Assembly (NCBI GenBank): GCA_019117485.1
Contig: DWZQ01000026.1
Coordinates: 62,001-126,000, forward strand
DNA: 64,000 nt
Reading direction: 5' to 3'
Source: Candidatus Agathobaculum intestinipullorum
GTDB lineage: Bacteria > Bacillota > Clostridia > Oscillospirales > Butyricicoccaceae
Both the position numbers and the translations under genes were made by a program. This document shows, piece by piece, positions 51,233 to 60,020 of this stretch. The stretch's first letter is position 1; the number at the start of each line of letters is the position of its first letter. The notes beneath the pieces were generated by a model, which ran no database searches, was not told the DNA's origin, and saw nothing but the letters and a program-made list of their open reading frames with translations.

Positions 51233-53167
51233 TTAGCACAGCTTCGAACCGGCTTCAATCTTATCATCGAGCATGAGCAGATTGAGTTTGCCGTCCTTCT
51301 CGGCCGACAACAGCATGCCGCACGACTCCTGCCCCATCATCTTGCGCGGTGGCAGGTTTGTGACGGCAACGACCGTCTTGCCGACAAGCTCCTCCGCCTT
51401 GTAGTACTTGGCGATGCCGGACAAAATCTGGCGCGGCGTGCCCGAACCGTCGTCCAGCTGGAATTTCAAAAGCTTCTCGCTCTTCTTGACGTTCTCACAG
51501 GCAAGCACCTTACAAACGGTCATATCAACCTTACAGAAATCGTCAAACGGGATATCCGGCAGGAAGGTGACAGCCGGCTTCTCCGGCTCCATCTGCGCCT
51601 TCTTTTCTTCCTCGATCTCGGCCAGCTTTTTCGGGATGTCGATGCGCTCAAACAGGATGGACGCCTCGCCCACCGGCGCGCCTGCGGTCATGCCGCCGAA
51701 CGCGGCAAGGCTCTCCACACCCTTGTCCTCGGTGCCCAGCTGTGCGAAAATCTTACCCGCAGTGTCGGGCAGGTAGGGGCGCAGCATGGTTGCCGCAAAG
51801 CGCATGGACTCGAGCAGGTTGTACAGCACGGTACCCAGACGGCCCTTCTTGGCCTCATCCTTTGCCAGCGCCCACGGCATGGTCTCGTCGATATACTTGT
51901 TCGAGCGGCGCAGCAGCGTAAACACTTCGTCGATCGCGTCCGCAACGTGCAGGTCGGCCATGCGCTTTTCAACCGCCGCAGGCAAGCCGAGCGCGACTGC
52001 CTTGAGTTCATCGTCGACCGGTTCAGCATCCGCCGGGGCGGGCACGATTCCGCCGAAATACTTCTTGGTCATGGCGATCGTGCGGTTGACCAGATTGCCC
52101 AGCACGTTTGCCAGTTCGGAGTTGATACGCTCGCAGATCAGCTCGTAAGAGATCACGCCGTCGTTGCCAAACGGCATCTCGTGCAGCACATAATAGCGCA
52201 CCGCGTCCACGCCAAACAGGCGCACAAGGTCGTCCGCGTAAATCACATTGCCGAGCGACTTGGACATCTTACCCTCGCCCACGAGCAGCCACGGATGACC
52301 GAATACCTGCTTCGGCAGCGGCTCACCGAGCGCCATCAGGAAAATCGGCCAGTAGATCGTGTGGAAACGGATGATATCCTTGCCGATCAGGTGCACATCG
52401 GCAGGCCAGAACTTCTTATAATGCTCGTCGTGATTGCCGTCCGGGTCATAGCCACAGAAGGTGATATAGTTGGTCAGTGCGTCCAGCCAGACGTAGACGA
52501 CGTGGCCAGGATCAAAGTCAACCGGGATGCCCCACGAGAACGAGGTGCGCGACACGCATAAGTCTTGCAGGCCCGGTTTCAGGAAGTTGTTGACCATCTC
52601 GTTTTTGCGGCTCTCCGGCTGAATAAACTCCGGATGCTCCTCGATGTGCTTCATCAGACGGTCAGCATACTTGCTCATGCGGAAGAAGTAGGCTTCCTCC
52701 TCCGCATCGACTACCGGGCGGCCGCAGTCCGGGCAGCAGCCATCCTTGAGCTGGCTCTCGGTCCAGAAGGACTCGCAGGGCTTGCAGTACTTGCCCTTGT
52801 AGCTGCCCTTATAGATATCACCCTGATCGTACAGCTTCTTGAAGATCTTCTGCACTTTCTTCTCGTGCATCGGGTCGGTCGTGCGGACGAACTTGTCGTA
52901 AGTGGTATTCATCAAATCCCAGATATCCTTGACCTGCGCCGCCACGTTATCGACATGCTGCTGCGGGGTGATGCCCGCGGCCTCGGCCTTTTCCTGAATC
53001 TTCTGGCCATGCTCGTCGGTTCCGGTCTGGAAGTAAACGTCGTAGCCGGTCAAACGCTTATAGCGCGCAATCGCGTCGGCCAGCACAATCTCATAGGTAT
53101 TGCCGATGTGCGGCTTTGCCGAAGTGTAGGCAATCGCCGTTGAAATATAATAGGGTTTCTTGTCCAT
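51233..53167 (-). CDS. metG: Methionyl-tRNA synthetase
   Basis: 644 aa. Class I core: YYISTAIAYTSAKPHIGNTYE (HIGN form of HIGH), TGTDEHGQKIQEKA, and KMSKSLGN (KMSKS, about 295). The zinc-finger region has CKPCESF and CCPDCGRP. A C-terminal tRNA-binding domain (about 535-644; DFCKVDMTVCKVLACENVKKSEKLLKFQLDDGSGTPRQILSG) is present. The start MDKKPYY follows GGAGAA; upstream lies a T-box leader. Confidence 0.95.
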   Translation of the reverse strand: MDKKPYYISTAIAYTSAKPHIGNTYEIVLADAIARYKRLTGYDVYFQTGTDEHGQKIQEKAEAAGITPQQHVDNVAAQVKDIWDLMNTTYDKFVRTTDPMHEKKVQKIFKKLYDQGDIYKGSYKGKYCKPCESFWTESQLKDGCCPDCGRPVVDAEEEAYFFRMSKYADRLMKHIEEHPEFIQPESRKNEMVNNFLKPGLQDLCVSRTSFSWGIPVDFDPGHVVYVWLDALTNYITFCGYDPDGNHDEHYKKFWPADVHLIGKDIIRFHTIYWPIFLMALGEPLPKQVFGHPWLLVGEGKMSKSLGNVIYADDLVRLFGVDAVRYYVLHEMPFGNDGVISYELICERINSELANVLGNLVNRTIAMTKKYFGGIVPAPADAEPVDDELKAVALGLPAAVEKRMADLHVADAIDEVFTLLRRSNKYIDETMPWALAKDEAKKGRLGTVLYNLLESMRFAATMLRPYLPDTAGKIFAQLGTEDKGVESLAAFGGMTAGAPVGEASILFERIDIPKKLAEIEEEKKAQMEPEKPAVTFLPDIPFDDFCKVDMTVCKVLACENVKKSEKLLKFQLDDGSGTPRQILSGIAKYYKAEELVGKTVVAVTNLPPRKMMGQESCGMLLSAEKDGKLNLLMLDDKIEAGSKLC

Positions 53168-53237
53168 GTGATCTTTCTCCTTTATCCATTGGTTTGCGAA
53201 ATTACGCTTGTTTTCATACACGCTGAGCCCCAGAAAT

Positions 53238-53531
53238 GAAAAAAGCCCTCCTCCCCGAATGAACATCATCCAAGGACGAGAGCGAACCGCTTCCGTGTTA
53301 CCACCTTGCTTTACGCGCCCCTCGCGGCGGCGCGCCTTAGCGGGTACTGCCATACCCCGATCCGATAACGGGAATCCCCCGCCGCAGCCTATGGCGGCTC
53401 TGCCGCCGGTCGGTGCGGTGCTCCGAGGCCATTTTCCACCGCGCCCTCCGCATCCCGCTCGCACCATCCGGGACTCGCTTTGCCGTACCTCGCCGCGTAC
53501 TTTCCTCTTCATCGCCTGTGCCAATATAACG
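53238..53531 (-). promoter_or_regulatory. T-box leader of metG
   Basis: The conserved T-box element reads AGGTGGTAACACGGA on the minus strand (53289-53307 region) and is followed by a terminator (GCTCTCGTCC/GGAGGAGGGC, T6 at 53239-53244). The 5' end has the typical GATGAAGAGGAAAGTA start of Stem I, and an ATG in the right surroundings (GTGGAAAATGGCC, ATG at 53430-53432) fits the specifier codon for methionine. It should sense uncharged tRNA-Met. Confidence 0.9.
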
Positions 53532-53536
53532 GTTTC

Positions 53537-53565
53537 ATTATAGCATTGCGCCCCAGTGCTGTCAA
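53537..53565 (-). promoter_or_regulatory. SigA-type promoter of the metG T-box
   Basis: Perfect TTGACA (53560-53565), 17-bp spacer, TATAAT (53537-53542) on the minus strand. Confidence 0.9.
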
Positions 53566-53605
53566 GTGCGCGGAACGGCGGGAAATCCCGCCGTTCCGAT
53601 GCAAA

Positions 53606-54586
53606 TTAACCTGTTCCGTCGTCCTGCCCCGGCCAAGAATCCACCGGCGGCATCCCCTGCGGCTGCACGGGCGGCATGCACAGGAATTCATGCATGCCAA
53701 AGAACGATGTCATCTGATAGGTGTTAGTAAACGCGCCGAGCAAAACCAGCAGGCAGAGCGCCGCGATGCAACACAACGCGAAAATCGCAATACCCGTGCC
53801 GCCCTGTACCACAAACAGGCCGGCCATCCCCAAGCCGACGCACAGATAAGCCACGCCAATGGTCAGGATCATCCAGCCAAGGAAGCTAAGCACGAATACA
53901 AACAGCTTGCCAAACTGCCCCTTGAACGCGGCCGACGCCTCGCGCGTTGCATCCCAGACGCTGCGCGTCTCATCGTCGTATAGCAGCGCCCAGCCAGCCT
54001 GATAAGTCATCACCTTAAGCTGCACCGGAATCATTGCAAGCATGAACAGGATGTAAAGGATTGTCAGCGGCACATTCATCGCGTTCGGGTCGCCGCTGAT
54101 AGCCGCATTCACCGTCATCGCAATCGACAGCACCGTATATACGACCGCCGGGCCGACCATCCAAAGGAAGGAACGGAACCACAGGCAAAACACCATTTTA
54201 ATACCCGTCCAAGCCGAACGCAGCGAAGTGAACGGCGTCAGCAGCGTGCCTACATGCGGCTCCTCGCCGCGCTGCATAGCAACATAAAACCGCATCATAC
54301 CGAAAGTCAGCGGACCGCTGACAAGCAACATGATGCACAAGATGATCCACATCGAGTTGAGCCCCTGCGCCAACGCCATCGTCAGCACATAATCATCCGT
54401 ATTGCCCGCCATCACCAGTGCAATGACGCGGCCAAACAGCACGGCATACATCAGCAGCACCAGCAGCACAAACGGCAGCATGTAAAGGAACTGGATGCCG
54501 ACGCACCGCCCCCAATTTTCCAACACGCGCCTCTTACAAATCCGCTTGATTTCCCGGCGCGCCTGCGCGGTAAATTCCGGCTTCAT
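53606..54586 (-). CDS. DUF975 family membrane protein
   Basis: 326 aa with about six membrane segments and an Arg/Lys-rich N-terminus (MKPEFTAQARREIKRICKRR). LVSGPLTFGMMRFYVAMQRGEEPHVGTLLTPF and ALLYDDETRSVWDATREA are consistent with DUF975 (integral membrane, unknown role). RBS GGGAGG. 18 bp after the VanW gene. Confidence 0.8.
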   Translation of the reverse strand: MKPEFTAQARREIKRICKRRVLENWGRCVGIQFLYMLPFVLLVLLMYAVLFGRVIALVMAGNTDDYVLTMALAQGLNSMWIILCIMLLVSGPLTFGMMRFYVAMQRGEEPHVGTLLTPFTSLRSAWTGIKMVFCLWFRSFLWMVGPAVVYTVLSIAMTVNAAISGDPNAMNVPLTILYILFMLAMIPVQLKVMTYQAGWALLYDDETRSVWDATREASAAFKGQFGKLFVFVLSFLGWMILTIGVAYLCVGLGMAGLFVVQGGTGIAIFALCCIAALCLLVLLGAFTNTYQMTSFFGMHEFLCMPPVQPQGMPPVDSWPGQDDGTG

Positions 54587-54604
54587 GTCCCGTCCTCCCT
54601 TTTA

Positions 54605-56272
54605 TTACGTGTTTTCTGCGGGCTGTTCACTCTCTCCCGCCGTATCGCTATCCGTTTCCTCCGTTTCCGACTCGGCAGGCGTTTCCGGCGTCACAGGCGT
54701 CGGCTGGATTGTGCCCACATACACGACCTTATCCCGCTTGACATAATTGGAGCTGTTTGCCAATTCCTCGGTCGTTTCGCCGTTTTCGGTAATAATCTTG
54801 TAAGTGCGCGTAGAATAGCCGGTAATCGGCGTGGTCTCCACGCGGCTCTCGCCGACCTTCATCGAATTATCCTTTTTCTCCACCGTCTCCGGCGTATAGG
54901 TTGCCAAAACATCTGTGCGCGTTTTAACCGTTTTATCCGTCGTCTTGGTGCCGATGATCGTCATAATCATCTGCCCATTTGTCTGCTCGGCGACGATCTT
55001 GATCGGATAGTCGGTGTCGTTTTTGAAACGGAAATCCAGATTGCCATAGTCCACAGTCGCGTCCTCGCCAAGCGGGGTGTAGGCCACGGTGAACGAATGG
55101 TTATGCCGTTCAGTGACCTCCAGATCGGCACGCAACACGGCCATATACAGCGTCGAGGACGGCTGGCACACGCCGCCGCCAAACTCGTCGACGACCTGCC
55201 CGTTGACATACGCACCCGCGGGCTTGTAGCCACGCGCCTCGGTTCGCTCGCCGACAACGCCGTTATAGGAAAACTCGTCGCCCGGATTGAGAATCGTACC
55301 GTTAATGGACGCAGCCGCCAGTCGCACGTTATTGGTACGCGGCACATTGCTCTCGTCCAGATTGGTCGAAGCCTGCGCGAGCGTATCGCGGAACAGCACT
55401 TCCTTGAGGTCTTCGGCCGTCACCTTGGCAGGCGTGACCGTTGCGGGGATGGTGTAACTCTCCGCCGAGCCGTCGCCAATGATGCTGCGCGCCTCTTCTA
55501 CGTCAAATTGCACGCCGGGTTTTTCCGAAATGATGGTCTTGCCGTCGGTCTTGTCGACCGTCGCGCTCGTCCCCTCGCCGATCGCCTCGGCAGCGATCTT
55601 GTCAATGTCAATGGCGGGGGGATCACTCAGCTCGGTCGAAACCTCATATGGCTCGAAATCCATCAGCCGGATTTTTTCATCCAACAGTTCACGCACAGCC
55701 TTGGTGTCAAAATTGACGCCCGGCTTGCCCGCGTGAATCGTAATGGAGTCCGTCCCGACCTCCCATGTCGGCTCGACCGGCTCGGTCAGCGCCTGAGAGA
55801 CAATCTCCTCGAGCGCCTTTTCCAAACCATCCTTGTCGACCTGTGCGGCGATTTGCGCTTCATTCTTGCCAATCAAAGCCTTTGCCACATCCCACATGCG
55901 CGCCAACGGATTGCCCGTGCGACCGACCGCAAAGGCATTTGCCGCCGATTGTGCGCCGTCCACGCTCTCCAACACATCGCGCACCGGGATATCATAGGTA
56001 GTTTGATAAATCGTCAGTGCGACCTTGGCATCCTCATACAGCGCACCGCTGCGCTCCATGATACGGTCTGCCGCGGCCTGCTCGCTCATACCGCCGACCG
56101 GAATCGTACCCACCGTCACGCCCGGAAAAATCGACGGATAGGCATAGGTAAACACACACAGCGCAGCCAACAACAGGCCCAACATGATCAATAGGATCTT
56201 GGCCGCCAGCGGCATCCGCCTCGGCTTTCCGGCCGTCTTGGCAGCCGCCGATTTGTCGGGGCGTCCCACCAC
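54605..56272 (-). CDS. VanW family protein with peptidoglycan-binding-like repeats
   Basis: 555 aa from a GTG start (VVGRPDKSAAAK) that sits 7 nt after AAAGGAGG. N-terminal membrane anchor (about 22-45), then a YoaR-like (putative peptidoglycan-binding) domain region (FPGVTVGTIPVGGMSEQAAADRI; a second copy around IHAGKPGVNFDTKAV), then the VanW core (about 335-470; NVRLAAASINGTILNPGDEFSYN, GGGVCQPSSTLYMAVLRADLEVTERHNHS) and a G5-like tail. Acidic Thr/Glu-rich end. Cell-envelope function inferred; no vancomycin-resistance genes nearby. Confidence 0.85.
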   Translation of the reverse strand: MVGRPDKSAAAKTAGKPRRMPLAAKILLIMLGLLLAALCVFTYAYPSIFPGVTVGTIPVGGMSEQAAADRIMERSGALYEDAKVALTIYQTTYDIPVRDVLESVDGAQSAANAFAVGRTGNPLARMWDVAKALIGKNEAQIAAQVDKDGLEKALEEIVSQALTEPVEPTWEVGTDSITIHAGKPGVNFDTKAVRELLDEKIRLMDFEPYEVSTELSDPPAIDIDKIAAEAIGEGTSATVDKTDGKTIISEKPGVQFDVEEARSIIGDGSAESYTIPATVTPAKVTAEDLKEVLFRDTLAQASTNLDESNVPRTNNVRLAAASINGTILNPGDEFSYNGVVGERTEARGYKPAGAYVNGQVVDEFGGGVCQPSSTLYMAVLRADLEVTERHNHSFTVAYTPLGEDATVDYGNLDFRFKNDTDYPIKIVAEQTNGQMIMTIIGTKTTDKTVKTRTDVLATYTPETVEKKDNSMKVGESRVETTPITGYSTRTYKIITENGETTEELANSSNYVKRDKVVYVGTIQPTPVTPETPAESETEETDSDTAGESEQPAENT

Positions 56273-56437
56273 GTGCGTTCCTCCTTTTTGTTCTTTTGTG
56301 CGCATACCCAAACTGATCTTCTCCTTTTCCGCTATTGATGATATATGCAACACTGCCGGTTCTCATACAGGGCAGAAAAATGCCAGACAACAAAAAGCGG
56401 CGTTCCAACATATCCTTCGACAGGGTTCGCCACTTTC

Positions 56438-56466
56438 ATTATATCCCGCAACAGCATATCGCGCAA
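56438..56466 (-). promoter_or_regulatory. Promoter of the VanW gene
   Basis: Minus strand TTGCGC (56461-56466), 17-bp spacer, TATAAT (56438-56443). Confidence 0.6.
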
Positions 56467-56515
56467 CAACAATTCGGTAACAGTCACACCTCGCACATCT
56501 ATCCGTCTTTTTTAT

Positions 56516-56550
56516 AAAAAAGCTGCCAAAACGAACGTTTTGGCAGCTTA
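56516..56550 (-). terminator. Terminator of ychF
   Basis: 13-bp perfect stem AGCTGCCAAAACG/CGTTTTGGCAGCT and a T6 tail on the minus strand. Confidence 0.92.
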
Positions 56551-56588
56551 ACAAGGGATATACCCTATCCCCTGTTCACAAAATCAGT

Positions 56589-57692
56589 TTACACGTTAAA
56601 GCGGAACAGCACGACATCGCCGTCCTGCATGACATACTCCTTGCCCTCCGAACGGACAAGCCCCTTTTCCCGCGCGGCGGCCAGAGAGCCGAGCTCGATC
56701 AGATCCTTGTACTGGATGACCTCGGCGCGGATGAAACCGCGTTCAAAGTCGGTATGGATTTTGCCCGCCGCCTGCGGCGCCTTGGTACCCTTGGCGATCG
56801 TCCATGCGCGCACCTCCTGCTCGCCGGCGGTCAGGTAACTCATCAGGCCGAGCAAATCGTAGCATACGCGGATAAGACGGTCAAGGCCGGACTCATGCAG
56901 GCCGAGCTCGGACAGGAACATCTCCTTTTCCTCTGCGTCCATACCCGCGATGTCCTCTTCCAGCTTAGCGCAAATCGGCAGCACCATTGCGCCCTCGGCG
57001 TCCGCGATCTTCTGCACGGCGGCAAGGCGCTCATTCTCGGCCTTGTCACCCGTGAAGCCGACCTCGTCCATATTGGCGGCGTAAATCACCTTTTTGGCCG
57101 AAAGCAGGTCGCTCTCGCCAATCACACGCTGCACGTCCTCATCGTCGGCAAAGCCGTCGAACGTGCGGGCAGTCTTCCCTTCTTCCAAATGCGCCTTGAG
57201 TTTTTCGAGGATATCCACGTCCGCAAGCAGCTTCTTATCCGCCTTAGCGGCCTTGCGCGTACGCTCAAGGCGGCGCTCAAGGTGCTCGATATCCGCAAGG
57301 ATCAGCTCAAGATTGATCGTTTCAATATCGCGCGCCGGGTCAACCGAGCCTTCGACGTGCACGATATTCTCGTTTTCAAAGCAGCGCACGACATGGACGA
57401 TCGCATCCACCTCGCGGATGTGGGACAGGAATTTGTTGCCCAATCCCTCGCCCTTGCTTGCACCACGCACCAAACCCGCAATATCCACGAACTCAACCAC
57501 AGCGGGCGTGGTCTTTTTCGCATGATACAGTTCAGTCAGCGGCTGCAGGCGCTCGTCCGGCACGGCGACCATGCCCACATTGGGGTCGATCGTGCAAAAG
57601 GGATAGTTTGCGCTCTCCGCGCCCGCCTGTGTAATCGCGTTAAATAAGGTAGACTTGCCCACATTGGGAAGCCCCACAATACCCAGTTTCAT
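56589..57692 (-). CDS. ychF: Redox-regulated ATPase/GTPase YchF (OLA1-like)
   Basis: 367 aa. G1 GLPNVGKSTLFNAIT, switch II FVDIAGLVRGASKGEGLGNKFLSHIREVDAIVHVVRCFEN, long coiled-coil insert, and the C-terminal TGS domain ending EGKEYVMQDGDVVLFRFNV. Binds ribosomes and prefers ATP. Own promoter and terminator. Confidence 0.96.
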   Translation of the reverse strand: MKLGIVGLPNVGKSTLFNAITQAGAESANYPFCTIDPNVGMVAVPDERLQPLTELYHAKKTTPAVVEFVDIAGLVRGASKGEGLGNKFLSHIREVDAIVHVVRCFENENIVHVEGSVDPARDIETINLELILADIEHLERRLERTRKAAKADKKLLADVDILEKLKAHLEEGKTARTFDGFADDEDVQRVIGESDLLSAKKVIYAANMDEVGFTGDKAENERLAAVQKIADAEGAMVLPICAKLEEDIAGMDAEEKEMFLSELGLHESGLDRLIRVCYDLLGLMSYLTAGEQEVRAWTIAKGTKAPQAAGKIHTDFERGFIRAEVIQYKDLIELGSLAAAREKGLVRSEGKEYVMQDGDVVLFRFNV

Positions 57693-57785
57693 AATCGTTC
57701 ACGTCTCCTTTATTCTCCCGGTATGTTCCGAATCATTTCCGTATCTTCGCGGGTAGATGCCTCTCCACCCTGCGACAACATGCTC

Positions 57786-57814
57786 ATTATAGCAGATTGC
57801 CCCCGTTCCCTCAA
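57786..57814 (-). promoter_or_regulatory. Promoter of ychF
   Basis: Minus strand TTGAGG (57809-57814), 17-bp spacer, extended -10 TGC-TATAAT (57786-57791). Confidence 0.7.
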
Positions 57815-57907
57815 GCCTTTTGTCGTCAAGTCTGCCTTTGCGCATGGGTTTTGCCCATCCTGCCGCCTATGCAAACGGTATTTTTTCTTATTTTTACACA
57901 AATTCCT

Positions 57908-57936
57908 TTGTGTTCCCGGCCATTTTATGGCATACT
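57908..57936 (+). promoter_or_regulatory. Candidate promoter of fbp
   Basis: TTGTGT (57908-57913), 17-bp spacer, CATACT (57931-57936). Confidence 0.45.
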
Positions 57937-57971
57937 AATAAGGGAAAGCATATTGGAAAGGAGTATATCGC

Positions 57972-59951
57972 ATGGCCAACCATACCGACCGTCAAAAATA
58001 CCTTCGCCTGCTGGCGTTGCAATATCCCAACGTGCGCGCTGCAAGCAGCGAGATTATCCATTTACAGGCTATCCTCAGCCTGCCCAAGGGAACCGAACAC
58101 TTTATGAGCGACCTGCACGGCGAGGCGGACGCTTTCGTACATATCCTGAACAACGCCTCTGGCGCGGTGCGCGACAAAGTGGACACCGTACTGCGCGACA
58201 GCCTGCCCGCCGACGAGCGCGCCCGGCTCGCCACACTCATTTACTACCCCGAGGAGAAGCTGGAGGAACTGGCCGAGGCCTCGCCCGACCGCGCCGAGTG
58301 GTACCGCATCACGATCAGCCGCCTGCTTGAGATTTGCCGTCTGTGCGCCTCCAAGTACACGCGCGCCAAAGTACGCCGCGCGCTGCCGCGCTGGAACGGC
58401 GACATCATCAACGAGCTGCTCAACAAGAACAATGACATCTATAACAAGCGTGAATACTTCGACACGGTCATTTCGTCCATCATTGAAACCGACCGCGCAG
58501 AAGAGTTCATCATCGCCATGTGCAACCTGATCAAGCGGCTGGTCGTCGATCACCTGCACATTGTCGGCGATATTTTCGACCGTGGCCCGCGCGCGGATAT
58601 CATTATGGACATGCTGATGGACCACCACTCGGTCGATATCCAGTGGGGCAACCACGATGTGCTGTGGATGGGCGCGGCCACCGGCAGCCGCACCTGCATC
58701 GCAACTGTACTGAGTAACTCCATCACCTACAACAACCTCGATGTTATCGAAACCGGCTACGGCATCAGCCTGCGTCCGCTTGCCCTGTTTGCGGACGAAA
58801 CTTACCGTAACTGCAACATCGAGTGCTTCATGCCACGGCTGCTGGATGCAGAGGAATTGTCGTCGCGCAACGATATCAACCGCATCGGCCGCATGCATAA
58901 GGCGATCGCAGTCATCCAGTTCAAGCTCGAAGGGCAGACCATCCGCCGCAACCCCTCGTTCCACATGGACGACCGGCTGCTGCTCGACAAGATCGACTTT
59001 GAAAAGGGCACGGTCAAACTGCCGAGCGGCGAATACCCGTTGCGCGACTGCGACTTCCCGACCATCGACCCGGAAGATCCGTACCGTCTGTCCCCCGAAG
59101 AACACGAACTGATGGCGCAACTCAAGAACGCCTTCCTACGCAGCGAAAAATTGCAGCGCCATATCAGTTTCCTGTACTCCAAAGGCGGGTTGTACAAGTG
59201 CTTCAACGGCAATCTGCTCTACCATGGCTGTATCCCCATGGACGACAAGGGCGAGTTCCTGCAATTCTCTTTCGGCGGCAAGCAGTTGTCCGGTAAAGCG
59301 CTGATGGACTGGTGTGAAACAACCGCCCGTGCGGGTTACTACGCGCGAGAATGCACCGCGGAACGCCAATTCGGCAAGGACTTCCTGTGGTTCCTCTGGT
59401 GCGGACGTAACTCCCCCTCGTTCGGCCGCGACCATATTGCCACCTTTGAGCGCCGCCTGATTGAGGACAAGTCGACTTGGGCCGAGCCGAAAAACCCCTA
59501 TTACTCATTCTATAATGAGGACGCAGTCTGCGTGCGTATCCTGCGCGAATTCGGGCTGGAAGGCGAGCATTGCCATATTGTCAACGGCCATGTGCCGGTT
59601 AAAACCAAGGACGGCGAAAGCCCGATCAAGGCGGGCGGCCGCCTGATCGTCATCGACGGCGGCTTCTGCCGTGCCTACCAGCCGACGACCGGCATCGCAG
59701 GTTATACGCTCGTATTCGACTCGTGGGGCATCCACATCACCGCGCACGAGCCGTTCCCCGGCAAGGAAACCGCCATCCGCGACAACAAGGATATCCTGTC
59801 GACCTCGATGGCGTTCGACCGCTCCGAAAACCGCATCCGCATCTGCGAGACCGACATCGGCCATGCTTTGCAACAGACGATCGACGACCTCAAGGATCTG
59901 CTTGCCGCTTTCCGCTGCGGTGAGATCAAGGAAAACAACAACGTAAACTAA
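57972..59951 (+). CDS. fbp: Fructose-1,6-bisphosphatase class III
   Basis: Gluconeogenic phosphatase of Firmicutes. 659 aa, the normal size. Contains FMSDLHGEADAF, LHIVGDIFDRGPRADIIMD, IQWGNHDVLWMGAATGSRTCIATVL (metallophosphatase GNHD motif), IVNGHVPVKTKDGESPIKAGGRLIVIDGGF and YTLVFDSWGIHITAHEPF. Manganese-dependent family member. RBS AAAGGAG, own promoter, terminator downstream. Confidence 0.96.
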   Translation: MANHTDRQKYLRLLALQYPNVRAASSEIIHLQAILSLPKGTEHFMSDLHGEADAFVHILNNASGAVRDKVDTVLRDSLPADERARLATLIYYPEEKLEELAEASPDRAEWYRITISRLLEICRLCASKYTRAKVRRALPRWNGDIINELLNKNNDIYNKREYFDTVISSIIETDRAEEFIIAMCNLIKRLVVDHLHIVGDIFDRGPRADIIMDMLMDHHSVDIQWGNHDVLWMGAATGSRTCIATVLSNSITYNNLDVIETGYGISLRPLALFADETYRNCNIECFMPRLLDAEELSSRNDINRIGRMHKAIAVIQFKLEGQTIRRNPSFHMDDRLLLDKIDFEKGTVKLPSGEYPLRDCDFPTIDPEDPYRLSPEEHELMAQLKNAFLRSEKLQRHISFLYSKGGLYKCFNGNLLYHGCIPMDDKGEFLQFSFGGKQLSGKALMDWCETTARAGYYARECTAERQFGKDFLWFLWCGRNSPSFGRDHIATFERRLIEDKSTWAEPKNPYYSFYNEDAVCVRILREFGLEGEHCHIVNGHVPVKTKDGESPIKAGGRLIVIDGGFCRAYQPTTGIAGYTLVFDSWGIHITAHEPFPGKETAIRDNKDILSTSMAFDRSENRIRICETDIGHALQQTIDDLKDLLAAFRCGEIKENNNVN

Positions 59952-59970
59952 GATAACTTTGAGGCAAACC

Positions 59971-60003
59971 AAAAGCCCGCAGCCATTGGCTGCGGGCTTT
60001 CTC
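59971..60003. terminator. Bidirectional terminator between fbp and the SLH gene
   Basis: Stem AGCCCGCAGCC/GGCTGCGGGCT flanked by A- and T-runs. Confidence 0.85.
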
Positions 60004-60020
60004 ATATCGCCTGCTTTGTT

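Larger units (their letters stand above)
56273..56588. other. 316-bp intergenic region, VanW gene to ychF
   Basis: Holds the VanW promoter (56438-56466) and the ychF terminator (56516-56550). Nothing else can be supported. Confidence 0.6.

Noticed and set aside
53208..53543. 111-aa plus-strand frame
   Set aside because: It is the antisense of the metG T-box leader.
54605..56272. VanW protein as a vancomycin-resistance determinant
   Set aside because: VanW-domain proteins are common in Clostridia; no vanA/B-type ligase, VanX or VanRS genes are present.
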